DNA of 64,000 nucleotides from NCBI RefSeq assembly GCF_001922985.1, contig NZ_MRUH01000019.1, forward strand, positions 1 through 64,000, written 5' to 3'. The notes under the pieces were generated by a model. The model saw nothing but the letters and a program-made list of their open reading frames with translations, was not told the DNA's origin and did not search any database. The position numbers were made by a program, and so were the translations under genes. Shown here piece after piece: positions 20,210 to 31,604 of this stretch (position 1 is its first letter; every line of letters starts with the position of its first letter). The DNA comes from Teredinibacter waterburyi (lineage in GTDB: Bacteria > Pseudomonadota > Gammaproteobacteria > Pseudomonadales > Cellvibrionaceae).

Positions 20210-22141
20210 TTATTTATTTAACCTATTTGAGATCAGGTTATCGACCACTGAAGGATCTGCGAGTGTCGAAGTGTCGCCCAAAGCATCCACCTCATTTGCG
20301 GCTATTTTCCGCAAAATACGCCGCATAATCTTACCTGAGCGTGTTTTCGGCAAGCCGGGCGCCCACTGAATAAGATCCGGTTTGGCGATAGGCCCAATCT
20401 CTTGAACACAAAGTTTTATTAGTTCGCTCTTTATGGCTTCACTAGGCTCTTCACCACTCATAAGGGTAACGTAGGCATAAATACCTTGCCCCTTGATGGC
20501 GTGCGGGCAACCGACAACGGCGGCTTCCGCTACTTTCGGGTGCAGTACCAGCGCACTTTCGACCTCTGCGGTACCCATACGGTGACCTGAAACGTTTAGC
20601 ACATCGTCTACTCGCCCCGTAATCCAATAGTAACCGTCAGCATCTCGACGCGCGCCGTCACCAGTGAAATAGTAGCCGGGATAGGTACTGAAATAGGTCT
20701 GCACCATACGCTCGTGATCGCCGTATACAGAGCGGATCTGACTAGGCCAAGAGGACTTTATTGCCAAACTGCCTTCGCCCTCGCCTTCAACCTCGTGGCC
20801 GTCTCCATCCAGCAATACCGGCTCTACACCAAAAAATGGCAGTGTCGCGGAGCCGGGCTTAAGATCGGTAACGCCGGGCAAGGGTGTAAGCATGTGAGCG
20901 CCGGTCTCAGTTTGCCACCAGGTATCCATAATCGGGCAGCGACTATCGCCAACTACGCGGTAATACCATTCCCACGCCTCGGGGTTAATCGGCTCGCCGA
21001 CGGTACCAAGTATGCGCAGTGACGCGCGCGATGAGCTTGTTACAAACTCATCGCCCTGCCCCATTAAGGCTCTAATCGCTGTTGGCGCGGTATAAAAAAT
21101 ACTGACGTTGTGCTTATCGCAAATCTCCCAGCAGCGCGCCGCCGTTGGGTAGGTAGGGACACCTTCAAACATCAGTGTGGTGGCGCCATTTGCCAGTGGA
21201 CCATAAACGATATAGCTGTGCCCCGTCACCCACCCGACATCGGCAGTACACCAATAGATTTCACCTTCGTGATAGTCGAAGACGTACTTGTGGGTCATCG
21301 CCGCTTGCAGCAAATAACCACCGGTTGTGTGAAGTACACCTTTAGGCTTTCCAGTGGAGCCGGAGGTATACAAAATAAATAGGGGGTCTTCCGCGTCCAT
21401 AGGCTCTGCGGGGCATTCGCTGCTGACCGACTCGATCGCGTCGTGGTACCAAACATCTCGGCCCTCATGCCAATCAATACTGCCGCCGGTACGTTTAACA
21501 ACAACAACCGAACTAACACCAGGGCATTGCTTCAAGGCTTTGTCGGCATTCGCTTTCAAGGGCACGGCGCGACCACCACGAAGGCCTTCATCTGCGGTGA
21601 TAACAACCTGACAATCAGAGTCGTTAATGCGATCTTTAAGTGCTTCCGGTGAAAACCCGCCAAACACTACAGAGTGCACTGCACCAATTCGAGCACAGGC
21701 CAACATTGCATAAGTGGCTTCGGGGATCATCGGCATATAGATGCAAACGCGATCACCTTTTTTTACACCACGGGCTTTCAACACATTCGCAAGCCGGCAG
21801 ACCTTATCGTGCAATTCACGGTAAGTGATGTGCGCATCGACACTCGGGTCATCACCTTCCCATATGATGGCAACCTGATCGGCGCGATGCGCCAAATGCC
21901 TATCGATACAGTTGGTTGCTACATTCAACACACCACCGGCAAACCAGCTAGCCTCGCCTTTTACAAAATCATACTCACGAACCGTTTCCCAAGGCTTTTC
22001 CCAGCGTAGAAAATAGCGTGCTTGTTCAGCCCAAAACTCATCTGGGTGCGCAATCGAATGCTTATACATCCGTAGGTAATCGGCTTTTGAAATAATGGCA
22101 TTATCGGCGATGGCAAGTGGTACGGGATAGACGGTCGACAT
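20210..22141 (-). CDS. acs: Acetyl-CoA synthetase
   Basis: Acs converts acetate, ATP and CoA to acetyl-CoA via acetyl-AMP. The 643-residue length is standard. The AMP-binding P-loop [18 protein letters not shown] is near residue 263. The acetate-pocket/adenylate motif is [12 protein letters not shown] near 411. The C-terminal mobile domain carries the catalytic, acetylatable lysine in [10 protein letters not shown] near 610. The gene stands alone, as expected for a scavenging Acs. A weak hairpin (GGCGCCA/TGGCGTC, about 20183-20202) follows the stop and may terminate it. Confidence 0.96.
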   Translation of the reverse strand: MSTVYPVPLAIADNAIISKADYLRMYKHSIAHPDEFWAEQARYFLRWEKPWETVREYDFVKGEASWFAGGVLNVATNCIDRHLAHRADQVAIIWEGDDPSVDAHITYRELHDKVCRLANVLKARGVKKGDRVCIYMPMIPEATYAMLACARIGAVHSVVFGGFSPEALKDRINDSDCQVVITADEGLRGGRAVPLKANADKALKQCPGVSSVVVVKRTGGSIDWHEGRDVWYHDAIESVSSECPAEPMDAEDPLFILYTSGSTGKPKGVLHTTGGYLLQAAMTHKYVFDYHEGEIYWCTADVGWVTGHSYIVYGPLANGATTLMFEGVPTYPTAARCWEICDKHNVSIFYTAPTAIRALMGQGDEFVTSSSRASLRILGTVGEPINPEAWEWYYRVVGDSRCPIMDTWWQTETGAHMLTPLPGVTDLKPGSATLPFFGVEPVLLDGDGHEVEGEGEGSLAIKSSWPSQIRSVYGDHERMVQTYFSTYPGYYFTGDGARRDADGYYWITGRVDDVLNVSGHRMGTAEVESALVLHPKVAEAAVVGCPHAIKGQGIYAYVTLMSGEEPSEAIKSELIKLCVQEIGPIAKPDLIQWAPGLPKTRSGKIMRRILRKIAANEVDALGDTSTLADPSVVDNLISNRLNK

Positions 22142-22525
22142 GATCCAACTCCAGCAAGTTTCTGGGCACTAAAAAATATAAGGCGAGATACTACCCTATT
22201 TAATTTCTCGGTTTAATCATAACCGTTAATTAAATTAGTCGGTGAACGGATTGTAACTTGTTTGAGCTGGCGCAAATCTAGCGAGCCACAATAAAGGTTC
22301 AGGTAGATACTAAGAAGGGGGACGAAAATAAAATCGAGAACAACGACCTGTAACGACTACACTGCAACCAATACGCATACTGAAGCGGAAATAGCGATGA
22401 AGTATCACTGAATTGGCGAGCCGCAACCCGCACATCAGAAACGTCGACACATTATCAACGCCAACCAAAAGCATGCAGCGTGATATTAAAAGTGGCAATC
22501 TATGCTGCAAGCAGGCCGCCAACAA
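22142..22525. other. Intergenic region between panD and acs
   Basis: These 384 bp follow panD and precede acs, both on the minus strand. The panD stop lies inside an imperfect hairpin at 22512-22537 (CAGG-CGCC/GGCG-CCTG) without a T-run. The rest must hold the acs promoter. I see no clear -35/-10 pair, CRP-like palindrome or credible coding frame. Confidence 0.5.
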
Positions 22526-22906
22526 TTAGGCGACCTGAACGGGTATGCTGCTAGAGGTTCGTTCAACGGAGTTGTCGCGATTCAAATAAACTAAACGCGG
22601 TTCAAACTTGTCGGCTTCAACATCTTCCATTTGTGCATAAGCGGCAATAATAATACGGTCGCCTACCTGTACTTTACGCGCAGCCGCTCCGTTCATAGAA
22701 ATCGTTTTTGATCCAGCCGCGGCGAGAATCACGTAGGTGGAGAAGCGCTCACCATTATCAACATTATAAATATCAATGCGCTCGAACTCCCGCAACCCTG
22801 CGAGCTTCACTAAATCTGCATCTATTGCACACGAGCCGTCGTACCAGAGCTCGGCCTGGGTAACACACGCCATGTGCAATTTACCCTTGAGAAGCGTAAT
22901 TTGCAT
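22526..22906 (-). CDS. panD: Aspartate 1-decarboxylase
   Basis: PanD makes beta-alanine for pantothenate. The precursor self-cleaves between Gly24 and Ser25 in [12 protein letters not shown], leaving a pyruvoyl group on the alpha chain. The 126-residue length is normal, with start [13 protein letters not shown] at 22906 and GAGG 7 bases upstream. A longer in-frame reading from 22951 overlaps panC and is not needed. It follows panC by 10 bp, so panC-panD form one transcript that supplies both beta-alanine and its condensation. panB is not in the window. Confidence 0.95.
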   Translation of the reverse strand: MQITLLKGKLHMACVTQAELWYDGSCAIDADLVKLAGLREFERIDIYNVDNGERFSTYVILAAAGSKTISMNGAAARKVQVGDRIIIAAYAQMEDVEADKFEPRLVYLNRDNSVERTSSSIPVQVA

Positions 22907-22916
22907 GCTTACAACC

Positions 22917-23780
22917 TCAATTTGATGGCGCTCCCAGCTGAAGGGAGACATTGTCGATTAATCTAGCCGCCTTGGTATACATGGCGCCCAACAGGGTAAT
23001 ACTCAAATCATCGTGCGCAGCCGGCTCTAATGTTTTGCTATTACAGACACTAACGTAATCCGGTCGAAAACCGGCATTTTCTATCTGGCGCTTGGCTTCT
23101 AGTTCAAGCTGGACAAAATCGCGCTCACCGGCAAGGATTTGACCCTCAATCCAGCATAAGGTTGCCTGCAGCTGATTGGCGCGCGGCCGCTCTTCAGCGG
23201 TGATAAAACCATTGCGCGAACTCATTGCCAAACCATCAGCCTCGCGAACAATATCGCCAGCGATAATCTCCACGGGAATACAAAGGTCTTCAACCATTCG
23301 CCGTATTATAGCCAATTGCTGGTAGTCCTTAACACCAAACACCGCCACATCTGGCTGCACAATGTTAAAAAGCTTGGTAACCACCGTAGTTACACCCTCA
23401 AAGTGACCGGGTCGGCTAGCACCGCAGAGCACGCTCGCCATACTTGGCACGATTACACGAGTCTGTGCATCCATGCCATTCGGGTAGATTTCAGCTTCGT
23501 CTGGGCAGAATAAGAAGTCGCAGCTAATCGCTTCCAGTTTAGCGCTGTCTTGCTGAAGCGTTCGCGGGTAACGATCCCAGTCTTCATTTAAGCCAAACTG
23601 CAGACGGTTGACGAAAATACTAGCTATGACAATATCGCAATGCTGCTTTGCTATTTCAACTAGCGCCAGATGCGCCGCATGCAAATTGCCCATGGTTGGC
23701 ACAAAGCCAACGCCCTTTCCTTCAGATCGCGCTTGGCGAATGGCGGCACGAACGCTGCTAACGTGATGAAATATTTGCAT
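22917..23780 (-). CDS. panC: Pantothenate synthetase
   Basis: PanC condenses pantoate with beta-alanine using ATP. The 287-residue length fits. The nucleotidyl-transferase motif [16 protein letters not shown] keeps both HxxH histidines but reads HAAH instead of the usual H-x-[21 protein letters not shown] and [12 protein letters not shown] are the other hallmark blocks (the latter KMSKS-like). It is upstream of panD in a two-gene operon and 20 bp downstream of the dnaB stop, so readthrough from dnaB is possible. Confidence 0.95.
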   Translation of the reverse strand: MQIFHHVSSVRAAIRQARSEGKGVGFVPTMGNLHAAHLALVEIAKQHCDIVIASIFVNRLQFGLNEDWDRYPRTLQQDSAKLEAISCDFLFCPDEAEIYPNGMDAQTRVIVPSMASVLCGASRPGHFEGVTTVVTKLFNIVQPDVAVFGVKDYQQLAIIRRMVEDLCIPVEIIAGDIVREADGLAMSSRNGFITAEERPRANQLQATLCWIEGQILAGERDFVQLELEAKRQIENAGFRPDYVSVCNSKTLEPAAHDDLSITLLGAMYTKAARLIDNVSLQLGAPSN

Positions 23781-23800
23781 AGGAGGCCGTTTCAGGAGGT

Positions 23801-25204
23801 TTAGTTATCGCGAGAAAAGTATTCGGGAGCGAGGTTGTCAAAACGGGTGTATTTACCCAAGAACGCTGCTCGGCAGGTGCCAATTTCGCCGTTACGCTGT
23901 TTGCCAATTATCAGCTCGGCCATACCCTTGTCGTTACTTTCTTCGTTGTAGTACTCGTCTCGATAGATAAACAAAATAACATCGGCGTCCTGCTCGATTG
24001 CGCCTGATTCACGCAAATCTGAGTTCATCGGACGCTTATTAGGGCGCTGTTCCACGCCGCGATTAAGCTGTGACAAGGCGATTACCGGGCATTCATACTC
24101 CTTCGCTAACGCCTTAAGAGAGCGAGAGATTTCTGAAATCTCTTGGGTACGCCCTTCGGTACTACCCGAGATCTGCATGAGCTGCAGGTAATCGATCATG
24201 ATCATGCCAGGATTGCCGTGCTCACGTGCAACGCGACGAATACGTGCGCGAACCTCGCTGGGAGACAATCCTGCGGTATCATCGATAAACAGTTTTTTGT
24301 CTTTCATCTTGCGAAAAGCGGCTTCGAGCTTTGGTAAATCTTCGTCGCTTAATTGCCCGTTGCGCAACGCCCCTTGGTCGATGCGCCCCACAGAGGACAA
24401 CATTCGCATAATCAATGAGTCCGCCGGCATTTCCAGGCTGAATACCAACACGGGTTTGGGCTGAGAAAAAGCTGCTGCCTCGACAAAGTTTAGCGCCAGT
24501 GCCGTTTTCCCCATTGAGGGTCGAGCGGCCAAGATAATAAGCTCGCCGTTTTGCCAGCCTGAGGTTTTTTCATCCAGCTCGCTTAAACCTGTAGAGAGGC
24601 CGGTAATATCGCTATCGGAATTTATTAACTCGTCAATTTTTCCTGCCGTTTTTTTCAACAGCACATTTACATCGAGAAAACCGCCCTCTTTAGGTCGATC
24701 TTCGGAGATATCAATTAATTTCTTTTCAGCAAACTGTAGTAGGTCCGCAGACCCCATACCGGCGGGGTTGTAGCTGGCACGCGTAATTTCTGTCGCCGCC
24801 GAAATAAGCTGCCGCAAAGTAGAGCGCTCACGCACAATACGCGCATAGGCAACTACGTTGGCGCTACTCGGAACATTGGTGGCAAGGTCGGTGAGATAGT
24901 CCAATCCGCCGCAAGAACTCAGCTCGTCTTGCAGGCTTAGGAATTCACCAAGGGTAATAACATCGATAGGCTGCTCACGGTCGATGAGTTTGACCATGGC
25001 CTGATAGATCTTGCTGTGCGCAGACTTGTAAAAGTCTTGATCGTTAACCGCTTCTGCAACCGCATCAAAATGGGTTGCATCCTGCATCAGCCCGCCAAGC
25101 ACCGACTGCTCCGCTTCAATAGAATGCGGCAACGGCGTGCCAGCCTCTGACGATTGCGCCAGTTGCGGATATTCTGGAAGAGTCTGATGATCTAATTCGT
25201 TCAT
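23801..25204 (-). CDS. dnaB: Replicative DNA helicase
   Basis: DnaB is the hexameric 5'-3' helicase at the replication fork. Its 467 residues comprise an N-terminal domain (about 25-125, [16 protein letters not shown]), a linker and a RecA-like motor (about 190-460). Walker A is [14 protein letters not shown] near 237, Walker [11 protein letters not shown] near 340, and [16 protein letters not shown] is typical of the family. No intein interrupts the P-loop. It follows rplI in the order rpsF-rpsR-membrane protein-rplI-dnaB seen in pseudomonads. Two hairpins precede it, so it may have its own promoter. Confidence 0.97.
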   Translation of the reverse strand: MNELDHQTLPEYPQLAQSSEAGTPLPHSIEAEQSVLGGLMQDATHFDAVAEAVNDQDFYKSAHSKIYQAMVKLIDREQPIDVITLGEFLSLQDELSSCGGLDYLTDLATNVPSSANVVAYARIVRERSTLRQLISAATEITRASYNPAGMGSADLLQFAEKKLIDISEDRPKEGGFLDVNVLLKKTAGKIDELINSDSDITGLSTGLSELDEKTSGWQNGELIILAARPSMGKTALALNFVEAAAFSQPKPVLVFSLEMPADSLIMRMLSSVGRIDQGALRNGQLSDEDLPKLEAAFRKMKDKKLFIDDTAGLSPSEVRARIRRVAREHGNPGMIMIDYLQLMQISGSTEGRTQEISEISRSLKALAKEYECPVIALSQLNRGVEQRPNKRPMNSDLRESGAIEQDADVILFIYRDEYYNEESNDKGMAELIIGKQRNGEIGTCRAAFLGKYTRFDNLAPEYFSRDN

Positions 25205-25270
25205 TCGGCAAACCAGTAAGGGTTACAGCCTGCGCACCTAGCTAACAGACGACAACCGCTGAGACAACAA

Positions 25271-25299
25271 GGGCGCAGCTCAAAAAATGAGTTGCGCCC
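25271..25299 (-). terminator. Probable terminator after the ribosomal protein operon
   Basis: A GC-rich 12-bp stem with one G-T wobble (GGGCGCAGCTCA against TGAGTTGCGCCC) has a 5-base loop. It is followed on the minus strand by TTGTTGT. It lies between rplI and dnaB and would end the rpsF-rplI transcript before dnaB, at least partly. Confidence 0.6.
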
Positions 25300-25310
25300 T
25301 ATTGTAACCA

Positions 25311-25362
25311 TTTTTGTAAATGTGTTCTTAGTAAGCATTAGCAGGCTAAGAACATACAAAAA
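25311..25362 (-). terminator. Second hairpin directly after rplI
   Basis: Two arms, 25311-25331 and 25346-25362, pair over 17 bases (CTAAGAACA plus TACAAAAA) with a 4-base bulge and a 14-base loop. The hairpin starts 1 bp after the rplI stop. No T-run follows it, so it may protect the 3' end or act with the neighbouring stem. Confidence 0.5.
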
Positions 25363-25363
25363 T

Positions 25364-25813
25364 TTACTCGGCTTCAATTACCAAGGTAACTGTCTGCGTA
25401 ACATCTACGTGCAACTGAAGATTGATTTCGAAAGTACCCAAGTCACGTAAAGTACCCTGCGGCAACTTAACTTCAGACTTAGACACTTCGATACCTGCAG
25501 CTGTGATCGCATCTGCGATATCGCGAGTACCAACAGAACCGAACAACTTACCTTCGTCACCAGCTTTAGCAACGATAGTGAAGGTGCCTTTTTCTTCCAA
25601 CAACTTGGAGCGACCTTCTGCGGCAGTTCGACGATCTGATGCAGCGGCTTCAAGCTCAGCGCGACGTGCTTCAAATTCAGCGATATTGGATTCAGTAGCA
25701 GGAATTGCTTTCCCCTGCGGTACCAAATAGTTACGGCCAAATCCGGCTTTAACGTCGACTTTATCGCCAACGGTACCCAATTTACCAACTTTTTCGAGCA
25801 GAATAACTTCCAT
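25364..25813 (-). CDS. rplI: 50S ribosomal protein L9
   Basis: L9 binds 23S rRNA with its N-domain and reaches out from the L1 side of the ribosome. The 149 residues show the N-domain [19 protein letters not shown] with the [13 protein letters not shown] loop, a long connecting helix (about 45-75) and the C-domain. Length is normal. It follows the membrane protein gene by 29 bp in the rpsF operon. Confidence 0.98.
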   Translation of the reverse strand: MEVILLEKVGKLGTVGDKVDVKAGFGRNYLVPQGKAIPATESNIAEFEARRAELEAAASDRRTAAEGRSKLLEEKGTFTIVAKAGDEGKLFGSVGTRDIADAITAAGIEVSKSEVKLPQGTLRDLGTFEINLQLHVDVTQTVTLVIEAE

Positions 25814-25842
25814 CTCGGTTTCCTCTAGAGTTTCAGCAGCGC

Positions 25843-26721
25843 TTATGAGCGTTGCATCAAATTAAATCGTTTTCTGTAATCTAGCCAGACATCGGTGAGA
25901 CCGATAACCGACAATGCCAAAGCAAACGGCGGCACAAACAGCAAACCAAAATAAAGAACCACCAACGACCAAGTACCCAGTTTATATTTCGCCTTAACAC
26001 AGTGCGCTAAACCAATACCGGCTATCAATAAGGGCAACCCAAACACGCTTGCCCAAAAAATGTAGTCCAAACCTTGAGTACTGCAGTAAACCAAGCCTAG
26101 CGCGCTAGCAAGCGCCAAAGGCAAGGTTAAGCGCAAACCGTGAAACTCCGCCTGAAAACCGCCGGGGTTGTACAGTAAGCTTTGCCACCAGCGAGCAACA
26201 AATACACCAACTAGCACACTTAGTGAAATCCAGTAGGCGATAACTCCAGAAGCGCGCGTTATTGTCCAGTCACTGAACAATTCGGCTTCCGCAGCCGTTG
26301 TTAACTCGGCGTTTGTTTCTAGAAACCGACGGAAAAACACCGTCAGTTCCGCAGTCACATTGTCGGTCAAGGTAGCAACAAGCAACGCACTTAGCGTGCT
26401 AGCGGCTACCGTGACAGCAAGGGTAGCGGGCCAAGAGACGGTGAGCCGAAGCACCAACGCCGCCAGATAGGCTACTAACAAAACGGCTATGCCGCCGAGC
26501 GCCATCACTGCTCCAACCTTGCCAAACCAGAGGGTTGCCAAAGCGGGTAAACAAGCCCATAGAGTGACAAAAAAGCCTTCTTGCCACCCCTTACGCAGGG
26601 TAACTAAGCCCAGCGCACCTTGCGTTAAAAACGCCAAAAACGGGAATACGGTTCCCACCAAGGCCATCGACACTGCTTGTAACCGGCCACGCATGACAAA
26701 TTCGGCCAGCATTCGCATCAT
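25843..26721 (-). CDS. Polytopic membrane protein of the rpsR-rplI interval (DUF2232-like)
   Basis: This 292-residue, very hydrophobic protein has about seven or eight predicted membrane helices spread over residues 15-280 and no large soluble domain. A membrane protein gene lies at this exact place between rpsR and rplI in pseudomonads and relatives, and YybS-like DUF2232 proteins are the nearest family I can suggest. The function is unknown. Conservation of position with ribosomal genes suggests a growth-linked transporter-like role, which is inference. It is 28 bp downstream of rpsR and 29 bp upstream of rplI. Confidence 0.75.
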   Translation of the reverse strand: MMRMLAEFVMRGRLQAVSMALVGTVFPFLAFLTQGALGLVTLRKGWQEGFFVTLWACLPALATLWFGKVGAVMALGGIAVLLVAYLAALVLRLTVSWPATLAVTVAASTLSALLVATLTDNVTAELTVFFRRFLETNAELTTAAEAELFSDWTITRASGVIAYWISLSVLVGVFVARWWQSLLYNPGGFQAEFHGLRLTLPLALASALGLVYCSTQGLDYIFWASVFGLPLLIAGIGLAHCVKAKYKLGTWSLVVLYFGLLFVPPFALALSVIGLTDVWLDYRKRFNLMQRS

Positions 26722-26749
26722 AAGGCAATGACCTTGCTATTCGGTTAGA

Positions 26750-26977
26750 TTACTCGTGTGCGTCTGAATACGGCAGCAATGCCAAGAAACGGGCACGCTT
26801 AACTGCGGTAGACAACTGACGCTGATACTTAGCTTTGGTTCCGGTAATACGACTAGGTACAATTTTACCTGTCTCAGAAACGTAGGCTTTTAAGGTATCA
26901 AGATCTTTATAATCAATTTGCTTTACGCCTTCGGCGGTAAAACGACAATACTTACGGCGACGGAAAAAACGAGCCAT
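26750..26977 (-). CDS. rpsR: 30S ribosomal protein S18
   Basis: S18 binds with S6 on the platform of the 30S subunit. The 75 residues include the family core [23 protein letters not shown] and [19 protein letters not shown]. The next block, [19 protein letters not shown], is also diagnostic. It starts 2 bp after the rpsF stop, which couples synthesis of the S6-S18 pair. No zinc-type Cys set is present beyond the single Cys. Confidence 0.98.
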   Translation of the reverse strand: MARFFRRRKYCRFTAEGVKQIDYKDLDTLKAYVSETGKIVPSRITGTKAKYQRQLSTAVKRARFLALLPYSDAHE

Positions 26978-26979
26978 TC

Positions 26980-27429
26980 TTATTCCTCCTCGTCTGCGGT
27001 TTCATCAGCAGGCGCTTCATCGGCATCTGCATCAGTGGACTCTTCTTCAACTCGGGCAGCAGCCTCGGCAGCACGACGTTCAGCGCGGTTTTTGCGCTCA
27101 CGGCTTTCTTTCTCTACCTTCAGAATTGGAGACTCTTCAGTCACAGCTTCGTCGCAACGAACAACCATGTTACGTAACACAGCATCGTTGTAGCGGAAGT
27201 TTGTGGTGAGTTCGGCAAGAGCTTCTTCAGTACATTCAACATTCAACAACACGTAGTGTGCTTTATGAATTTTGTTGATTGGGTAAGCCAACTGACGACG
27301 GCCCCAGTCTTCGAGACGATGTACACTGCCGCCGCTATCGTTAACGGCCGCGGAGTAGCGCTCGATCATACCGGGCACCTGTTCGCTCTGGTCAGGGTGG
27401 ACCAGGAACACAATTTCGTAATGACGCAT
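26980..27429 (-). CDS. rpsF: 30S ribosomal protein S6
   Basis: S6 forms a heterodimer with S18 on 16S rRNA. The core begins [20 protein letters not shown], with [17 protein letters not shown] near residue 55. The first 100 residues are the usual fold. The C-terminal tail (about 105-149) is highly acidic (ending ADETADEEE), resembling the glutamate-extended S6 tails made by RimK, but here partly gene-encoded. The C-terminal extension makes it longer than a minimal S6 of about 100 residues. It is first in the rpsF-rpsR-membrane protein-rplI unit. Confidence 0.97.
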   Translation of the reverse strand: MRHYEIVFLVHPDQSEQVPGMIERYSAAVNDSGGSVHRLEDWGRRQLAYPINKIHKAHYVLLNVECTEEALAELTTNFRYNDAVLRNMVVRCDEAVTEESPILKVEKESRERKNRAERRAAEAAARVEEESTDADADEAPADETADEEE

Positions 27430-27540
27430 TTTTGCTCCTTACGGGTTAGTAGCTTCTCAACACCAAACAAAGTGGTGGAATGAAGCAAGGAGTATCACTA
27501 AGGTAGGCAGAAGCGCCACCCAGTGGGTTTAGGGCCGCGT

Positions 27541-27569
27541 ATTCTAGGGAGTTGGTGGTCAATTTGCAA
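27541..27569 (-). promoter_or_regulatory. Probable sigma70 promoter of the rpsF operon
   Basis: On the minus strand TTGCAA (27569-27564) and TAGAAT (27546-27541) are 17 bp apart and are followed by a GC-rich discriminator (ACGCGGCCC), typical of growth-rate-controlled ribosomal promoters. The start of rpsF lies about 110 bp downstream. Confidence 0.5.
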
Positions 27570-27677
27570 CCATACCCACACTTATTATGTAAATCCCTTC
27601 GGCAGACCTAACGGGACGGCAATTTACTTTGCTGGAGCGCGCCATAGCGGCAACCCAGCAAACCACAAAGCCTTAGA

Positions 27678-28415
27678 CTATTTAGCTAATCGCTGACGTA
27701 CAACTTCATACAAGATCACACCAGTAGCAACCGAAACGTTCAGACTCGAAACGCTTCCCGCCATAGGTATTTTCACCAAATCATCACAGGTTTCTCGGGT
27801 AAGGCGGCGCATACCAGAACCCTCGGCACCCATCACAATTGCACGCGGCCCACTTAAATCGGCCTCGTAAATACTTTGCTCCGCCTCACCGGCGGCTCCG
27901 GCTATCCACAAGCCTTTTTCCTGCATTTTTTTCATGCTACGAGCAAGGTTGGTAACCGCTATAAGCGGCACGGTTTCCGCAGCACCACAAGCCACCTTGC
28001 GCACAACATCGGTTAAACCTACCGAGTTATCTTTGGGGATAACTACCGCATCAACACCGGCCGCATCGGCGCTACGTAAACAGGCGCCAAGATTGTGCGG
28101 ATCGGTAACGCCATCCAAAATCAAGATCAGCGGATTGCTGCCATCATCAAGCATGTCGTAAAGCGCCTGCTCATTATAGGCTTTAGCCTGGCTGGCATAG
28201 GCGATCACCCCCTGGTGATTGCCGTCGCACAATTCGTCTAAATCTCGCCGATCGAGATAGCGAACCGGCTTCCCACAGGTGTCCGCAAGACTGAGAACAT
28301 TTTTTAAACGCTGATCCTGACGCCCTTGCGATACCACCAACTCTTGCACGCGATCCGGCGCGGCATTCAATAGCGACTGTACCGCATGAATACCAAAAAC
28401 TAATTCTTGCTTCAT
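27678..28415 (-). CDS. rlmB: 23S rRNA 2'-O-methyltransferase RlmB
   Basis: RlmB methylates the ribose of G2251 of 23S rRNA with SAM. The 245 residues have an N-terminal substrate-binding domain (about 1-75) and a SpoU trefoil-knot domain. The three SpoU motifs are [20 protein letters not shown] (about 108-127), VMGAEGSGM (about 195) and [14 protein letters not shown] (about 222). Its ATG overlaps the stop of rnr by 4 bases (ATGA), giving tight coupling, and this rnr-rlmB pairing is widespread in gammaproteobacteria. Confidence 0.96.
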   Translation of the reverse strand: MKQELVFGIHAVQSLLNAAPDRVQELVVSQGRQDQRLKNVLSLADTCGKPVRYLDRRDLDELCDGNHQGVIAYASQAKAYNEQALYDMLDDGSNPLILILDGVTDPHNLGACLRSADAAGVDAVVIPKDNSVGLTDVVRKVACGAAETVPLIAVTNLARSMKKMQEKGLWIAGAAGEAEQSIYEADLSGPRAIVMGAEGSGMRRLTRETCDDLVKIPMAGSVSSLNVSVATGVILYEVVRQRLAK

Positions 28416-31144
28416 TCTTTACCACTCGTTTTTTTGCGCCCGCTCTTAACTGCAGCGCCCGCAGTTTTCGTTGTTTTAGATGTAGTTGCTTTTGCTGACT
28501 TGGCTTTTGTCGCGACTTTAGGCTGCGCCTTTGAGCCGACTTTCGCCTTGCTAGCTGGCTTCGCTTTGGCTGCGGGTTTTGCCTTGCTCGATGCTGTCTT
28601 TGCTTTAGATACCGGCTTGGATTTGGCCGCGGCCTTTGCTTTAGCGGTAGGTTTAGCCTTTCCAGCTGGCTTCGCTTTTGCCGTAGCCTTAGCCGTAAGG
28701 CCTTTCGCCCCCGCCTTAGCTTGGTCTCGTTTACTGGTCGCAGCCATCTTATCGCCACCATCCGTCGCTGCCACTTTGCGTTTGCGCGGCGAGCGCGGCC
28801 CTTTGCCGGCAGGCTTGTTATTAGCAGACTTACGACCTCGGCCTTGCTCAACACCCGCCGCCTTGCGGTCCTCAGCCATATTTAGCTTTTTATTTTTACG
28901 GCTCGATTTCACTTCCGTTAATTCGAAATCGATTTTACGCTCGTCCAAATCGACACGCACAACCTGCACACGCAACTCGTCGCTCAAACCAAATACTAGC
29001 TTTCGACGCTCGCCCACCAAACGGTGCTGCGCAGCATGGAAGGTGTAATAATCTTGCGGCAACCCAGTGATGTGAATTAACCCTTCGACATACACATCTT
29101 TTAATTCAACGAACAAACCAAAACCGGTAACAGAGCTAACTACACCATCAAATTCTTCGCCGACACGATCCTTAAGGTACTCACACTTTAACCAACTCAC
29201 CACGTCGCGCGTAGCATCGTCAGCGCGGCGCTCGGTAACGGAACACATTTCACCAAAAGCCGCCATGTCGGCGTCGGTGTAGGGGTAAATATCTTCAACC
29301 TTGATGACCTTCGCTTTCGGTACACGACGAACTTTGTCGGTTTTGATACGAGAACGAATAACGCGGCGCAAAGCGCGGTGCACGAGCAAATCAGGATAGC
29401 GGCGAATGGGCGAGGTAAAATGCGCATAGGCCTGATAGGCCAGGCCAAAGTGCCCTAAATTCTGCGGCGAATAAACGGCTTGATTCATACTTCGCAGCAT
29501 CACCGTCTGAATAATATTTTCGTCTGGCCGCCCCTTAATACTCGACATAACCTGCTGATAATCTTTCGGTGTTACGTCACCACTCCCCTTCATGCCAAGA
29601 CCAAGTTCGCCCAAAAACTCATATAGACGACCAAGCTTTTCATCTTTTGGTGGCTCATGAATTCGATACAGGCCGGGCAACTCGTGAAACTCAATAAACT
29701 TGGCCGCACACACATTCGCTGCCAGCATACATTCTTCAATAACCTTGTGAGCGTCATTGCGTTGGGTTGGCACTATGCGTTCGATTTTGCGATCCGCGTC
29801 GAACAATATGCGTGTTTCGCGTGTCTCGAAATCAATTGCGCCGCGAACTTCTCGCGCCGCTCGCAAGGCTTTGTAAAGTTTATGAAGCTCATCTATTTGC
29901 GGCAAAAGCGCTGTGTGCTGCTTGCGAATACCGCTATTTTTATCGCCCTGCTCTTCAATAATCTGGCCGACTTGCGTGTAGGTAAAGCGCGCGTGGGAGT
30001 ACATAACCGCTTCGTAGAATTCATAGCCGGTAATCCGCCCTGAAGCACTGACTGTCATTTCACAGACCATGCACAGACGATCAACTTTTGGGTTGAGTGA
30101 ACAAAGGCCATTCGATAAGGCCTCAGGCAACATTGGCACAACAAAATCGGGGAAATAAACGGAATTACCGCGCTGCTGAGCCTCTAGATCCAGCGCTGAG
30201 CCAGGCTGCACGTAGTGGCTTACATCGGCGATCGCCACCGATAAGCGCCAGCCGCCACCCCGCTTGGGCTCACAGTACACGGCATCATCAAAGTCGCGGG
30301 CATCTTCACCATCAATGGTTACAAATGGCACTTTACGCAAATCTACGCGAAATGCCTTATCGTCGTCTTCAACCTCGGCCTTGAGCGGCGCCACATCTTG
30401 CAGTACTTCATTTGGCCAAATGTGAGGAACACCGTGGGAGCGAATAGCGACATCAATCTCCATACCCGGCGCCAAATGATTTCCCAAGACCTCGGAAATA
30501 ACCCCCACAGGATGGCGTTGCCGCCCCGGCTGAACGGTAATATCCACCACCACAATTTGCCCTGCAGTAGCACCTTTAATATCTTCGGCGGCGACCATAA
30601 TATCTTGGCCGACGCGAGGGTTGTCTGGTCGAACAAAGTAGATGCCACGCTCGGCGACAAAGCGCCCCACCAACTGTTCGGTGTTGTGCGATAACACCTC
30701 GACAATAGAGCCTTCCATCCGCCCGCGATGATCGGCCGGCCCAGGGCGTACCAACACCTCATCGCCATCAAACACTTTTCGCATCTGGCGGTTAGTGAGG
30801 TAAATATCGCCGCTGCCATCAGCGGGGATAACAAAGCCAAAGCCTTCGCGATGTCCTTGCACTCGACCGCGCACCAACTGCATTTTATCGACTCGCCCAT
30901 ATGCGCCCTTGCGGTTAGACATAATCTGACCGTCGCGTTCCATTGCAATCAAGCGTCGCCGCAATGCTTCTATATGGTCTTCGTCCGCCAAATTGAGCGC
31001 CTCGCAGAGGGCTCTATTACCCATAGGCCCTGGTGCCTTCTCCAGCACATCGAGAATAAATTCTCGACTAGGAATCGGGTTGTCGTACTTGGAAGCCTCA
31101 CGTTTGGCGTAAGGATCTTTCTTAAAAGGTTTTTTTTTGCTCAA
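28412..31144 (-). CDS. rnr: Ribonuclease R with long Lys/Ala-rich tail
   Basis: RNase R is a 3'-5' exoribonuclease that degrades structured RNA. The protein (910 aa) has an N-terminal basic/HTH-like region, cold-shock OB folds, the RNB catalytic domain with acidic motif [15 protein letters not shown], and an S1 domain ([20 protein letters not shown]). About 140 C-terminal residues follow as a low-complexity basic tail (repeated [10 protein letters not shown]). A TTG at 31144 is chosen: AGGAA lies 6 bases upstream, and the encoded [16 protein letters not shown] is a typical RNase R N-terminus. The in-frame ATG at 31273 would add 43 atypical residues. It is coupled to rlmB. Confidence 0.95.
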   Translation of the reverse strand: MSKKKPFKKDPYAKREASKYDNPIPSREFILDVLEKAPGPMGNRALCEALNLADEDHIEALRRRLIAMERDGQIMSNRKGAYGRVDKMQLVRGRVQGHREGFGFVIPADGSGDIYLTNRQMRKVFDGDEVLVRPGPADHRGRMEGSIVEVLSHNTEQLVGRFVAERGIYFVRPDNPRVGQDIMVAAEDIKGATAGQIVVVDITVQPGRQRHPVGVISEVLGNHLAPGMEIDVAIRSHGVPHIWPNEVLQDVAPLKAEVEDDDKAFRVDLRKVPFVTIDGEDARDFDDAVYCEPKRGGGWRLSVAIADVSHYVQPGSALDLEAQQRGNSVYFPDFVVPMLPEALSNGLCSLNPKVDRLCMVCEMTVSASGRITGYEFYEAVMYSHARFTYTQVGQIIEEQGDKNSGIRKQHTALLPQIDELHKLYKALRAAREVRGAIDFETRETRILFDADRKIERIVPTQRNDAHKVIEECMLAANVCAAKFIEFHELPGLYRIHEPPKDEKLGRLYEFLGELGLGMKGSGDVTPKDYQQVMSSIKGRPDENIIQTVMLRSMNQAVYSPQNLGHFGLAYQAYAHFTSPIRRYPDLLVHRALRRVIRSRIKTDKVRRVPKAKVIKVEDIYPYTDADMAAFGEMCSVTERRADDATRDVVSWLKCEYLKDRVGEEFDGVVSSVTGFGLFVELKDVYVEGLIHITGLPQDYYTFHAAQHRLVGERRKLVFGLSDELRVQVVRVDLDERKIDFELTEVKSSRKNKKLNMAEDRKAAGVEQGRGRKSANNKPAGKGPRSPRKRKVAATDGGDKMAATSKRDQAKAGAKGLTAKATAKAKPAGKAKPTAKAKAAAKSKPVSKAKTASSKAKPAAKAKPASKAKVGSKAQPKVATKAKSAKATTSKTTKTAGAAVKSGRKKTSGKE

Positions 31145-31266
31145 GGGAATTTCCTGAGAGACGCCTGTGACAGGCAAGAGAGCCCCGTTAAAGGAGCAAG
31201 TTGCTGCTAATATAGCAAATTCGGGGGAAGGAAGGATAACCTGGTGCGCAATTAGCGCTTCCCCAA

Positions 31267-31295
31267 TTGACAAGAAATGCCAAGAATCTTATAGT
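31267..31295 (+). promoter_or_regulatory. Promoter of tRNA-Leu
   Basis: TTGACA (31267-31272) and TATAGT (31290-31295) are separated by exactly 17 bp and followed by GCGCGCCC, the GC-rich discriminator of stringently controlled stable RNA promoters. The tRNA starts about 65 bp downstream. Confidence 0.85.
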
Positions 31296-31363
31296 GCGCG
31301 CCCTATCACGTGTGCCCTCAAGGCCCACAGAGCACAACCAATCATGTGCAAATCCGCCGTAAT

Positions 31364-31450
31364 GCCCAGGTGGTGAAATTGGTAGACACGCTAGCTTCAG
31401 GTGCTAGTGCCCTCACGGGCGTGGAAGTTCAAGTCTTCTCCTGGGCACCA
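31364..31450 (+). tRNA. tRNA-Leu (anticodon CAG)
   Basis: This 87-nt tRNA includes an encoded CCA end. The acceptor arms GCCCAGG and CCTGGGC pair fully. The anticodon loop TTCAGGT, between CTAGC and GCTAG, gives CAG, reading CUG. A variable arm with stem TGCCC/GGGC marks a class II (Leu) tRNA. It is divergent from rnr. Its 3' end is the attachment site of the adjoining genomic island, and integration leaves the gene complete. Confidence 0.95.
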
Positions 31451-31451
31451 T
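31431..31451 (+). repeat. attL: 3' end of tRNA-Leu
   Basis: These 21 bases of the tRNA T-arm and acceptor end recur at 48283-48303 with one change (T at 31436, C at 48288). A direct repeat of a tRNA 3' end flanking an integrase remnant marks site-specific integration by a tyrosine recombinase. Confidence 0.85.
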
Positions 31452-31604
31452 TCTACTTTATACCGTTTTCGGCTAAATCCAACTATACTTTATTAATCAA
31501 TGACTTAGCATTGCTTTGCTAGGGTCGTTGGCGTTACATTTCAAGCCATATCCAGCCCTTTTTCGCATGATTTTACGAATAAATTGCGAATGGAGAATGC
31601 TTAT

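Noticed and set aside
22310-22525. 71-codon minus-strand frame between acs and panD
   Set aside because: No ribosome binding site or recognisable product; it begins inside the 3' flank of panD.
28183-28854. Long Arg/Lys/Gln-rich minus-strand frame over rnr and rlmB
   Set aside because: It is an out-of-frame reading of the repetitive rnr tail and the rlmB start.
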